Counted from the stretch's first letter, positions 1 through 10,154 are shown. The stretch is 30,370 nt of DNA from Ophiothrix spiculata (GCA_000969725.1 JXSR01S018002.1); one strand, 5' to 3'. Numbers and translations: made by a program. Notes: generated from the letters alone by a model not told the origin.

Positions 1-1038
1 TTTCTTCGAATCTTTCGTTTTCAATGCATTTGTGAAGTATGATTTCTTAGCTTCCTTTACCATGCTGTTTACTTTGTTTCGGGCATTTCGAAACTTTTCT
101 CATATCTGAGGAGAACCTGACTCATTAGCTTGCTCTCTAAGCTGGTTCCTTTTGCGCATTGCTTGAATAATATCCTCAGTTGAATACTTATGTCTACATT
201 TGACAGTTTGCTTCTGTTTACCTAGAATAGCATAAACCATATAATGATCGCTAATAATACCAGTTTTTATTACACCACTCTGCCTTATATTGTTTTGACA
301 CGATGTATATATATGATCAATCAAGGTGCGACTCGATTTAGTGACTCTTGTAGCTTCAGTAATTAACTGTTTGAGGTGAAACTGAGTGGCTATTTCTGAC
401 ATTCTAATAGTATAGCATGTAGGTGTTTTAGTGAGTAAGTCACAATTTATGTCACCCATCATATACATTTCTTTTCCTTCACATTCAATACGTTCAAAAA
501 TAAATTCAATATCATCAAACAAAATAATTTTCGAGTCTGAAGTACGATACCAAGCAATTACAATAAATGGCTTTACATTGGACATTTTGATTTCAACAAC
601 AACAATTTCTAAATCATCTGGCATTAAATCCTTACGTATTTTATATGTTAACCCAGAGTTTCGACTTATATACACGGCGGTACCTCCACCATCTCTTTTA
701 CGATCATTTCTTATTAAATCATAACCATCTAATGCAACATCACAATCTGGGATGGTAGGATCGGGTCGTGTTTCGTTTAATGCCATGATATCGATAGGCC
801 TACTTTGCATATAAAGTCGAAACTCGTCAAATTTACTCGGCAAGGTCACTATATTCAGGCTTACCTAACTCAAACCTTTACACTCAAATAATTCATCATC
901 AGGGACATTATAATTTGTTTTCTGATGATGTGAAAACGTTTTTACGTCATTGGATAAATGAGGTGACGTAAGCCTACTCTCATTTTGTGAATCTTTTTTA
1001 CCATGTTTAATATCGGCGCACGTTACGTGGCCATTATT
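1..1038 (-). pseudogene. ORF2 of CR1-like element: endonuclease domain plus RT linker, partial
   Basis: The longest open stretch (849-100) encodes an endonuclease/exonuclease/phosphatase fold, which nicks target DNA to prime reverse transcription. Counting from codon 849, the visible motifs are LNET (catalytic Glu26), GGGTAVY (54-60), GDIN (132-135), LIDHI (176-180) and SDH (200-202). The frame is open upstream to 1038 apart from a TAG at 865-867, and the text just before the domain (VPDDELFECKG) fits the usual ORF2 N-terminal region. A TGA at 100-102 interrupts the linker, after which the same frame continues as EKFRNARNKVNSMVKEAKK, typical of the segment between endonuclease and RT. A Trp codon is the usual residue at that spot, so TGG to TGA is the simplest explanation. 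The frame remains open to the window edge. The catalytic residues look intact, but the two stops make a working protein unlikely. Confidence 0.85.
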
Positions 1039-1857
1039 TCACCATTCTTTATCACAGTATTTTTCTTTATGACCATACGTTTCACAGAGTCTACATTGTA
1101 GTTGATATTTGTGGTAGCAAGTGTCAGCGTTATGGTTATAGAGTCCACATTTCCAGCAACCACTATACGCGTTATAATCTGTGCGAGAATAGTCCGTTTG
1201 TGCATATTGGTTTTTTGCATTGTTTCTCCAGCGATAGTTTATTTGCCGTGTATTTTGCGGTTGTTTTTCACTAAATTGTTGGTTATTACCATGATGACGC
1301 GGGTTCTTGGAAGTGTGGTTTCTCTCTGACTATCTTCAGGGGCGCGAGATCGTTTTTTCTTGTTTGTTACCACCTGCGACCAGCTATATTTAGATTTAAC
1401 AAGGCTAGGCAAGGTTTCAACAAAAATGTTCTGAAGTGTTTCTGTTCCGCGTTTACTTAGGTGTAGTCCGTCAGAGTTGAAATGTGTACTATCAATCTCT
1501 CCACGTCTGTATACCATTTGCGACGATGAATCAATAAATGTGCAGTCTGTGCGGGCTGAAAGGTCTTTAAAAGCTTCATTAAGCGTGTTTATCTTGTGAG
1601 CAACATTTCCTTTTGTGCGAGGACAAATAGCAGATATGTGAATTCTAGTTGTCGGTGCGTTTACCATTATCATTGTAACTGCTGCTTCCATCGATGAAGT
1701 TGTCTCGTTTATGGGAATATTTTTGGAAATGTCATTTATTCCCGCGTGAATCAGGATGTCTTGAAATGTGTCCAAATCTGACCGACGATTCAATTCTGTG
1801 AGTATGTCAGAAACAGTCGAGCCACTCATTGACTTCACTTGGGTGTTTTCAAACATA
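1039..1857 (-). pseudogene. ORF1 of CR1-like element: SGNH esterase plus CCHC zinc knuckles, frameshifted
   Basis: The first part (1856-1239, 205 codons) matches the SGNH/GDSL hydrolase fold. GIND at residues 39-42 fits block III (GxND), and DGLH at 129-132 fits block V with its Asp-His pair. The N-terminal block I carrying the nucleophile Ser (GDS) is absent, so the domain is truncated at its start. In another frame, continuing from about 1326 to 1039, are two perfect C-X2-C-X4-H-X4-C knuckles (CWKCGLYNHNADTC and CRLCETYGHKEKYC), expected to bind RNA. A single indel near 1310-1326 is needed to join the two parts. The ATG at 1856 is preceded by an in-frame TAA eight codons upstream, and it may not be the original start. 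The knuckle frame ends in TGA at 1041-1039, and the same frame continues directly into ORF2. Confidence 0.8.
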
Positions 1858-1922
1858 GCACTGCAGAAATGGATTAGTTAAAATGTTCTACTTACAAATA
1901 AGAGTGGAAGTCATTCAATTAA

Positions 1923-2248
1923 AGGTACACGGTCCAATTTTTCAAATTTTAGTTTTCACTTTCATATGAAAGATCATCACTTGAAATGCTTCAATTTCAA
2001 ATTTGAGTCAAATTTGAACAACCGTTTTGATTTTATGAGCAATTCTGCATTTTTCACTTGCCTATACTTTACTGTGTAAAAAATACTATAGTTAACATAA
2101 TATTGATAATTTTAGCACATTTTCAGTTATATCTCCAAGACGCAACATGTTTCAGCCGTATAATTTCACATGGGCAATAAGAAAAATATGAGGAACATTT
2201 TGGTACTAAAATCTCAAAAAGTTTGAAAAAATGCTGGACAGAGCTCCT
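1923..2248. mobile_element. MITE with TTAA target duplication
   Basis: The 326-bp segment is flanked by TTAA at 1919-1922 and 2249-2252. Its ends are imperfect inverted repeats: AGGTACACGGTCC on the left, and AGGAGCTCTGTCC when the right end is reverse-complemented. The interior is AT-rich with no ORF. TTAA targeting is characteristic of piggyBac-type and some other transposases, so this is a non-autonomous derivative. It is not related at its ends to the CCCTCGTC family elsewhere in the window. Confidence 0.65.
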
Positions 2249-2252
2249 TTAA

Positions 2253-3962
2253 TGCATACTTTTGTAATACAATGTATGAGCGCATACAATATCTAATATA
2301 TTGCAATAGTTTAAATTCTCCTAAATGGAATACTGCACAATACATTTTTTTTTTCGGATAAGTCAAAATGTATTGTTTTCATCTACAGTATAAATGTATC
2401 TTATTTTGTTCGTAACTATATATTACCCAGCTCTTGTGGTTAGATGAAACATATTAGAATCCCTAATTCTGAGATTGTGAGCTCAACCCCTGCTAAAGAC
2501 TTTTATCAACGCATAGAATATCAATTTTTGTGTCGGGAGAAATGCATTGACGGGCTTAAGTGGGAATCATTTGATATAATCGTTTATATATTGGTTTTCA
2601 AAGTGCAACCTAAATACGAACAATTAAAAAGTCAGCTCTTTAATTTCAACAAATACTTTAGGAAAGTAGAACTCAAAGCGCAATTACTTTTCAAGATAAA
2701 GATCGTTTGAAATGCAAAGGTTTAAAAATCGCAGATTGTGAAACCAATAAAATAATAAGAAATATATGAGCGATTGACAACGTAAAGCATTGTATTTTTT
2801 CTTGCAATATGAATTAGCAGCTTTTATTTTTTTTTTAAATCTGAAACTGTTGGTATTTAGATATGTATAATTTAAAATAGAAATATGTTCCAATTCTTTT
2901 TTCTCTATTAAAATGTAGATCATGGGATCAAATATGATATCTAACATTTAAGATTAAACTGCTTTAATTGATATTAATGCATTACATTTTCATGGAAAGA
3001 GTTCTTATACGCATTGATTTTTGAGCGGGGATCTGGGATACCTTGTTTGCTTTGGCCACACATAGAACAAAAATCCTCAACCGAGTATAATTAAGATATA
3101 TGCGAGCTCGAACGGGCATCGCACAAGCATCAACCTAACAGTTGTAACTACGCTTTCAAAATTCCAGCGCTCGCTCACAACTCAACCGAGTATCACACAA
3201 ACATCGCCCGAATATCAATAGATACTCTTTCGAAACTTAAGCGCTAGCGTACATCTCTCAGTTTTCAGTTTATAAATCTTTTTAGATCGAGGTACGCGTG
3301 ACTGGTTGGAAATGGTCGGGACTTGCGAGAGCATGGGTAAAAAAATCGGTAAAAGAGATCGCAGCTCTCTAACGCCTCCTCAAAGTGCAACGAGTTATGA
3401 ATGAGCTCTAAAATTGTGAATGAATAATGATGTCCAGGCGATGCTTTCACAGTTCGCAGATGTATCCATTTCAACTGCTCGACCAACTACATTGTGTAAC
3501 CAAAGCCTTAATAAAACATTATCAAAGAAACAATGAGACATAATTAATACTGAACCATTATTAACGGTTCACTTTTCTTCTGTATAAACGTCTTATCGAA
3601 GAAACTTAATTCCATTTGCAATTATAATGAACTGCTCTATATTTTTAGGCAAAATAGCACATACTTGTGAAATGGATCTCTGTATTGCGACATGCAAAGA
3701 ATGTTTAAAGTTTCAATAAACTACTCTAAACAGAGTAAGATAAGTTCGAATTGATACTTACAACCAACGTGTTTTATTTGTTTGTAAGTAACCTGATGAA
3801 ACGTGTTGTCAGCTATTGTCTATTTAGAGTTGATTAAAATACTGATTGAATTTGTCTTTAGAGCAAATTGTATTTGTAATTAGAAAAAGAAAGTTCTTTG
3901 TAGTTAAATGAAAGCTTGAGCAAAAAAGTCTGAAACCTTTTTTCTAAACTTAAAACTTGGTA
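2253..3962. other. Intergenic AT-rich stretch, no recognised gene
   Basis: Small open frames at 2444-2710 (+), 2684-2947 (-) and 3265-3486 (-) have no recognisable motif and compositions expected of chance frames. A direct repeat, CTCAACCGAGTAT, occurs at 3076 and 3181 (105-bp spacing), with weakly similar text after each copy. A tRNA-like segment at 2427-2498 is listed separately. Confidence 0.5.
2427..2498 (+). repeat. Possible decayed tRNA-derived SINE head
   Basis: CAGCTCTTGTGGTTAGA resembles a pol III A box (TAGCTCAGTGGTTAGA). About 45 bases later, GTGAGCTCAACCCC resembles a B box (GGTTCGANTCC) with several changes. No clean cloverleaf can be drawn, so this is at best an old SINE head or tRNA pseudogene. 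Confidence 0.3.
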
Positions 3963-5086
3963 ACAATCATGCTTGATGTCTTGATCTGCTATGGTGCAAA
4001 AATAAAGAAAATCCATGCTTTAGTTTTTAAAAGTGAGCGTTTGAAGCTCCACAGGAGTTTGGGCATTTTTCCAAGTTTGGGTAAGTTGTAAAAATTCCAC
4101 GGCAATGAAGAACGCCATCTTTACAGACATAATTATGATGATTTTGGTTCAATTATAAGTGTTTTTGTTTTCAAGATTATTTTAACCCAGTAAATCTGGT
4201 TCAATCTGGTTCCTTTTCATATGTAAAAATCATTTAATAATTTTATTAAGTAATCGTTTAGGAAAATCATTTTATGAGCGGCCCATTTGAAAGCACGGTA
4301 AAGGACTGGTACCAGTGTTTGTAGGAATATGGTAATTCAAAGCAAACATAACACCTCATTTGTCAATGGAGAAAAGAGTATAATGATTGACCGATATCTA
4401 AAAGTGCACGTATCATTGAAACATTTGAAAGATTAATTTAACATATCCAGGAGCTAGATATCCTCATTGCACGAGTAGCCCATCTTAAAAATGTCAGAAA
4501 ATATAAAGCTTATGGTATCAGATGGCAGAAGTAACTGCGAAAAAGAGCGGAATATGAACGCCAAGGTAGAAGCCTAAACATTTTAATGTCATTTTTTGAG
4601 CTAAAATGTGGCCTTAAAATGGCCCAAAATGGATAATTTAAATGACCATTTACAACATAAAATCATGTCTTAAAGATATAGAGATGAGGTAAAAAGGGTT
4701 ATTCTGCATAGAGGAGTCATAAACCAGTCATTTTGACCTCATAAACTGATGCAGTATACCAACAACCTAGTTATAGCAATTTCGTTCCCTTTGGCACGAA
4801 ATTGGACCCTGTGAGAGAATTAGGGTTAACATTCAGCTGAACCTTTATTAAGACTCCAAGAAATCATCAAGGAGAAGTAACATGTGAAAAAAAACAGAAA
4901 TGTTGGTAAAAGATGACATACTTGCTTGCATACTGCTGAATATTAGCACTGGAATTTTACGACCTCTCCAAACTGGGAAAAGTCTTCAAACTCCTCTGGA
5001 GCTTCAAACGCTCACTTCTAAAAAATGTATGCATGGATTTTCTTCATGTTTGTACCAAAGCAAGTAGAGATACTAGTCATTATTGT
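3963..5086. mobile_element. Fold-back element with ~120-140-bp inverted arms
   Basis: The left arm (about 3963-4105) and right arm (about 4957-5086) are diverged reverse complements. The best-matched core is GTGAGCGTTTGAAGCTCCA at about 4033 on the plus strand; its reverse complement is TGGAGCTTCAAACGCTCAC near 4999. Similarity continues outward through GAAAATCCATGC to about 3985 and 5065. The roughly 850-bp interior has no ORF or motif that I recognise. Exact termini and target duplication are not clear, so the class is unassigned. Confidence 0.6.
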
Positions 5087-6242
5087 CTGGAATCATTTGG
5101 TTTTTGAATTATGCGGCATTGAAATCTTGATAATTTCATTCTGTGACACACTGTATCATGCAATTTTAGTTTTGATAAATAATGACTTCTTCGTATGGTA
5201 AAATGTAGAATTAATAGGTAAGTCAATATGTAATGTGAATGTTGGCGTGGTTATAAGGTTCCAATCAATAGACACATCTAGACAAATGTACGTACACAGC
5301 ACGACGAGCCGTCGAGTCTATATATTTTTGTTTTCTGTTAAAACAATTATAGCAGGCATGGTTGACAAAATAATTTTGCCACTGATTTTAAAATGTTGCG
5401 TCCTAAATGAAAGTAAATTTAAATCAGATTTATTTGTGTATTGCAAATTTGCATTTTTCAATAAGATGCCGGCGATGACTATAATCTAAAATTGGCTTGA
5501 AATACATTGATTCAGATGAGTAGGTCAATAGCTTTACTAATGTCCAAAAATGAAATTCGTCAACAACTCCGCTAAAATACCGCATATTTTAGCTTCCGTT
5601 GACAACCAAAGATTTGATTTGAACTTCGAAAGTCGAGCCTACCCGAATCCCGGCTGTGCTTTCGAGTTCAAAATTGTGTCACAAAACCTTTACCGATTTA
5701 TTAAGATAGTATATTTACTATATAAATTTTATGACATTGAATCTTGTATTCAAATGGCTGATATAAATGTACAATGTTTGTGTAATTTGAAAAGGCTGAT
5801 CCATGTTATTTTGTAAACTGTATTATCTATTTTTTTCCCAAAGGATAAACAAAAATCATGTTACAGTGTTAAATTTTCGAGGTTTTTTTTTTTCTATCCT
5901 TGATTGTCATTAATTATAAATTAATGTATTTTTTGCATTGTTTGTATAATTGGGCAGTTGAAATGTTCATAGTTATTTTCCTTTGCCAGAATAGAGTGTA
6001 AAGTCAAATCGAGTAAATCGGTTTCGTTCTCGCAAACTACAATATTAGTGTTTAAGTATTCTAAAATAGTAAACCCCTAAATATCAATCAAACAACCATT
6101 CACAAACAACCATTTGCAGTTCAAATATTCCACAAATGAAAGAGTAGATGCTTGCCAACCGAAACAAAAAATGAAAGTCACATCAAAAAATGAATGTCAC
6201 GACTATTTCCTTTCAAGTGTCCAAACAACTTAAGTAAAGCTA
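5087..6242. other. Intergenic stretch, no recognised gene
   Basis: Two short plus-strand frames (5235-5489 and 5550-5816) show no domain, signal peptide or conserved motif. The rest is AT-rich with homopolymer T runs near 5883. I see no repeat, RNA gene or transposon end here. Confidence 0.5.
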
Positions 6243-6639
6243 TGGTCACAATGATCGTACGATCAAAAGACTCGTGCGACTCCTTTAAGAATGAGGCTCG
6301 TACGACGTTCGCACGGCGTTCGCAAGAATAGGTATATTTTTTTACAAATATCTGACAAATGTTAATTTTTATGAAATTTATTTTCTGGGCAATGTTAATA
6401 GATGTATTTCCCCTTGACTAAAATGAGTTTTGTTTTTAAAACAGATTAAAAAATACCCTTACGACTGGTCGCAAACAAGCTGTGATCAGTTGGTTTGACC
6501 GATTTGTACGAACGTCGTACGAACGCCCCAAGAACATCGTACGATCAAAAACAGTCCTTAAGCTTGGTCATGTTCAATATCTTGCTACGAGTGCCTTGCG
6601 AGTACCTGCATATAATTGCCGCACGACGTTCGTACGGCC

Positions 6640-7311
6640 GTGATATGGCAGAACCACGTAACTCAAATTTTTGACATTTTGAGATAAAAGCAGTTTTTAG
6701 TATATCGAGGGCGCTATTTTCATTTCTGAAAGTCCCAGCTTATGAATTCATAACGTTTCGGAGATAGTAGGACGTATCTCAGCACTCTTTTGATTTTTTC
6801 CTCTCGATTTTTGTGGCAGAACAACGTATCTCAAGTTACGTCAATGATTATGGCGTTCTTAATTTGGCAAAACAACGTATGTCTAAGATACGTTGATTTG
6901 CCATTATAAAGTGTGTTCATTATATAATGTTGGAAATTAGAAGGAAGTGGTCTATTTGATTTGATTTTAGTTTTAAAGCAATAAATATGCATACAAAGCA
7001 TAACATAAGCTGTTTTATCATGCAAATACTTACAGGACATGATAGAAACTTGATTTATTTTCTGACATATTCAAATCAGGATCAGATTTAAATGGCAAAA
7101 CAACGTAACTTTATAAATCATTTATATTTTTTAAAAAATATATCATATTTCAGGTAAAAAGGTATATAATAAAAAATATAATTGTATCTTGTATATTAAG
7201 TTTGATTTTGAATCATATTTTAATATTAATCAAAAAAAGGCAGTTACTCAAACTTTAAGTGCCTTTTTCTCGAAACGCCAAAATTGGAGATACGTGGTTC
7301 TGCCATATCAC
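6640..7311. mobile_element. Nested MITE with GTGATATGGCAGAACCACGTA ends
   Basis: The left end (6640) begins GTGATATGGCAGAACCACG. The right end at 7311 is its reverse complement, and similarity extends about 50 bp inward. GGCC lies on both sides and may be a 4-bp target duplication. The interior repeats the end motif as GGCAGAACAACGTA (about 6825), GGCAAAACAACGTA (6866) and GGCAAAACAACGTA (about 7093). It contains no transposase, so this is a 672-bp non-autonomous element of unassigned superfamily. Confidence 0.65.
6866..6902. repeat. Hairpin within the nested MITE
   Basis: GGCAAAACAACGTAT is followed after 7 bases by ATACGTTGATTTGCC, giving a stem of 15 pairs with one mismatch. The stem is made from the element's own recurring end motif in inverted orientation. 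Confidence 0.7.
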
Positions 7312-7386
7312 GGCCGCGTACGGCGTTCGCACAGCGTTCGCACGACTGTCGTACGAACATCGTAAGAGCTTTGCCATTGTGATTCC

Positions 7387-8036
7387 TATTCAAATGAATG
7401 CTTTTTAATGTGGAAGTAAACAGAGACGTGCTAATCATCTTTCTTGGATTAGCATTATAGTAATCACATTTGATTTATATGTTGATATTGACATGGTCGG
7501 TGAACATACCAATTGCTCGTAGGAGCCATTGGTATGCTGTTCTCAAAAATTACTAGTCATTGATTATGTCAACGAGGATAGGCACTGCGACTGATTTTTA
7601 ATTTCAGGGGGTTGAATACCATACTCTTACCGTACTAGAAATTGAAAGTATTGAGTGCGAGTATGCTTTGCGATAGTGGTACCATGAAGAATTTGAATAT
7701 GATGTCACCCCCACCTTTTTTTTTCTTAAGCGAGGAATTTGTTGTAAGGACGGTATTTTGTGCAGTAAAATTACTTTTACCCTACTCTTTTCTCTTTCTG
7801 TAATTCTACACCTTCTCTTAATACCCTTTCTTTATTTGTTTTTTCTCTATTTCGTGTTGTATCCCCCTTTCCACGCTTTATTCTTGTACTTTATTGACAA
7901 AATTGTCACAAGTCTATCGCACTTACACAGTCAGACATGTGTGCGACCTTGCAAACTGATTATGAGTAAACACTCCTTCGTAAGACCACCGCAAGACGTT
8001 CGTACGAATGCTTACGAAGTGGTCAAATAAACATTG
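7387..8036. other. Intergenic stretch, no supported gene
   Basis: A hydrophobic plus-strand frame at 7758-8030 is produced by a pyrimidine-rich tract (about 7775-7880) and is unlikely to be a gene. At its end, CTTCGTAAG (about 7978) and CTTACGAAG (about 8012) flank a CGTACG motif like those of the outer element at 6243-7386. Confidence 0.45.
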
Positions 8037-8040
8037 TTAA

Positions 8041-9006
8041 CCCTCGTCTAACCAGGCTATTTTTTGTAACACGTCGACCCAAAGGGGAGTTGTTGCAACC
8101 CCCCCTCCCTCCCCCTAGATTTTTAGAACGGAACCCTCTATGAACTTGGTTTTGCTATTAATAGATAGGTATGGTCTTCTCCTATCCAATTATACCAAAA
8201 TTACAATAATCGGTCAAGGCGTTACGTAATTATGACGTTATAAAGGTCGAAAATCTGAAAAATCAGGAATTTGGAAAAATGGCCACCAAAATTAAAACTT
8301 TGCTATTAAAGCCCTAAATGACCGAATTTCGTCGGGTTTTTTTGCTAATAAAGAAGGGAAATGATAATTCTAACATGCTCTGCAAGTTTCAGCTTCATAG
8401 CATGCATATATTTTTTCAAAATGGCGGTTTAAAATTTTCCGGGGCTTCACCAACCCCCCCCCCCCTACACCCGGACTTTGACAGCCTACCGTAACCCCAC
8501 CTTACGTTGCAGTTGTCACTTTCGAATGTTTTGCTCAATGAACTCTGAAAACATGAAAGAGAAGTATGATAAAACGTAAGTGAATCTTCAATCACTCTAC
8601 AATTTTGCACACAATTAAACTAATATTTCTTTACATGAAGTGAGAAAAGCAGTTTCATAAAACAATAATATTGTTAAAAAAGAAAGAGTAGACAGTTGCT
8701 TGTCAACTAAAGAAGATCGAATTTCACGGAACAATGAGTTCAACTGATGCTACAAACAAACATTTTTTCGATTAGTATTCATAGTCAAAGTTTTTTTGAG
8801 TAGGGTAACGGCGACAGAGGGTAACAAACTTGCAACTTACGTAGCTAGCAAATTGTGTGAGCGTTAAGTGACTTTAGTGTCTAAATTACGTAACTCCTGG
8901 GCCGTTTTTTGAGATATTGGTTATAAAAATTTAGCGGGGCTGCAACAACAACCCCCCCCCCCAATTGGGTAGACGTGTTACAAAAAATAGCCTTGGTAGA
9001 AGAGGG
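8041..9006. mobile_element. piggyBac-like non-autonomous element, copy 1
   Basis: TTAA at 8037-8040 and 9007-9010 flanks a 966-bp element starting CCCTCGTCTAACCAGGC and ending in the near reverse complement. The TIR is about 37 bp and includes GCTATTTTTTGTAACACGTC. TTAA duplication with CCC...GGG termini is the signature of piggyBac-type transposition. There is no transposase. Long C runs sit near 8099-8115, 8455-8465 and 8951-8961, close to the arms. This is the longest copy; the interior from about 8505 to 8860 is not seen in the others and may be an insertion. Confidence 0.8.
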
Positions 9007-9472
9007 TTAAGTGCTGTGTGTTTCCAACTGCAAAAACTCAAGTTAAAAGTCTCAATCGGAACACATCTGACTGCTTAATACAATTGTGACGTGATTGAAA
9101 CTGACAAGGGAGCATGTACTTGACCAAGAAGATACTAGTGGAAATTGCATAATACTCTGAAGAGTTTGTTTCTTTCACTTTATGTATATTTTTAATCAAA
9201 ATTGCATTTCCGTGCTTTAAAAGTGGAACACACTTCTCGATCAGGTATCAATCTGTTCGGTTGGAGACTTTATAGGCAAAGGGCAGCCTTATCATTTGAA
9301 CATACATTAGAGGTATTGGGGCAACCTACTTTTGTGCAAATAACTGTTGGCAAGGGGCAGCCTTCAGATAGACTATTTTAAGAGCCACAAATATCTCATA
9401 AGAACAACACATTAGAGGTTAGGGGCAACCTGCTTTTGTGTGAATCTGTTGGCAAGGGGCAGCCTTCCGAAA

Positions 9473-9488
9473 GGCTCTTTTCGGAGCC
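9473..9488 (+). promoter_or_regulatory. Histone-type 3' stem-loop
   Basis: GGCTCTTTTCGGAGCC forms a 6-bp stem with a TTTC loop; one pair is a U-G wobble. The left flank CCGAAA and right flank ACCACA match the conserved flanks of metazoan replication-dependent histone mRNA 3' ends. A purine-rich CAAAGAGGTGAT about 12 bases downstream is placed like the histone downstream element that pairs with U7 snRNA. No histone coding sequence lies upstream; the sequence is embedded in a repeated cassette. A degenerate version (GACTATTTTAAGAGCC, then ACAA) lies in the preceding cassette at about 9371-9386. Confidence 0.6.
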
Positions 9489-9611
9489 ACCACAATTTCA
9501 AAGAGGTGATCTGCTTTTAACACTGTTGGCAAAGGGCAGCCTTCAGTGAATGACTCATGCGAGTCATCAGTGGGAAGTGACGGCCCACATGTCTTTATAA
9601 TAATATTTGTC

Positions 9612-9641
9612 CTGAAGAAGTCAGAGCTACTCCTGACGAAA
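9612..9641 (+). ncRNA. Hammerhead-like core motif (CTGAAGA...GAAA)
   Basis: CTGAAGA is followed by a 5-bp stem, GTCAG/CTGAC (9620-9624 and 9633-9637), and then GAAA. This fits the CUGANGA - stem II - GAAA arrangement of hammerhead ribozymes, known from Penelope-like elements. One extra A lies between the core and stem II. I cannot identify pairing stems I and III or a convincing cleavage site, so activity is unproven. Confidence 0.3.
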
Positions 9642-10154
9642 GCTTGACAGTTCAAAACTTGTCCGACGGCGAACCCGTTAAAATCTACCAATTATAACTT
9701 GTCATTTTGTTGTAAGCACTTACTGAATCAAGTATTGTATTGAACACAGTCCACTTATGTTTTCCATTTTCCATCGATCTAGATAAATAAAACACAATCG
9801 GCTGAATAATTTTAAACAAGGATTTCTCAATTTTTTTCAAGAAAGAAACGTAGACAAAAATTTGAAGTCCATACGATCTAATTACTGCCTCTGTACGGAT
9901 GAAAATATGCAGCGTTTAGGTTGACGCTTGTGTATCCTATCATGCCCTGCCCAAATGTAACGCAAGGATTCTGTGAGTATTTTTTTGTTTACCATAGTCA
10001 CCTCTTCTACGGAACACTGGTGTACTGCGCATGTGGATAACACTGCACATAGTGGTAAGAGACTGTTTTTAAAGTTCAAAAACCGAATGAGCCGTACAAA
10101 TTAGGAACGAACGATGAGCAAATCTGAACCAGACATGATATTCATGTGCATATA

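Larger units (their letters stand above)
1..1857 (-). mobile_element. CR1-like non-LTR retrotransposon, partial and decayed
   Basis: Reading the minus strand from 1857 down to 1, the order is SGNH-type esterase, two CCHC zinc knuckles, AP-like endonuclease, then the linker that precedes reverse transcriptase. An esterase in ORF1 followed by an endonuclease/RT ORF2 is known from the CR1/L2 group of LINEs. The RT itself lies beyond the left edge. Defects seen are one frameshift near 1310-1326 and in-frame stops at 1039-1041 (TGA), 865-867 (TAG) and 100-102 (TGA). The 5' end appears truncated at about 1857: no 5' UTR is recognisable, and a separate MITE starts at 1923. Clade assignment below the CR1/L2 group is inference. 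Confidence 0.85.
6243..7386. mobile_element. Inverted-repeat element rich in CGTACG/TTCGCAC motifs (outer element)
   Basis: The left end reads TATGGTCACAATG. The reverse-complemented right end reads TAGGAATCACAATG, suggesting short imperfect TIRs next to a TA. The subterminal regions (6257-6645 and 7313-7370) carry many copies of TCGTACGA, ACGTTCGCAC and CGTACGGCG in both orientations, unlike the AT-rich surroundings. Such subterminal motif arrays often serve as transposase binding sites. No ORF remains. A separate element (6640-7311) has inserted into its right part. A related patch with CTTCGTAAG and its complement flanking GACGTTCGTACGA occurs at 7977-8021. Confidence 0.55.
9214..9695 (+). 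repeat. Insert with tandem GGGCAGCCTT cassettes
   Basis: This segment is absent from copy B, where the flanks are nearly joined (about 19900-19925). It contains four spaced copies of GGCAARGGGCAGCCTT (starting near 9279, 9343, 9451 and 9527). Between them recur ATTAGAGGT and GGGGCAACCTRCTTTTGTG. The units are degenerate and 60-110 bp apart. Its right part (9612-9641) carries a hairpin with a hammerhead-like core of the kind seen at Penelope-like 3' ends, so part of it may descend from such an element. Confidence 0.55.

Noticed and set aside
7758..8030. Hydrophobic 90-codon plus-strand frame
   Set aside because: It is produced by a pyrimidine-rich tract; Leu/Phe/Ser richness follows from base composition, and there is no conserved motif.
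9882..10079. Minus-strand frame shared with 20355-20579 (SVEEVT...ILTES...AGHD)
   Set aside because: It is conserved only because the DNA is duplicated. Most codon differences between copies change the amino acid, so there is no sign of protein constraint.
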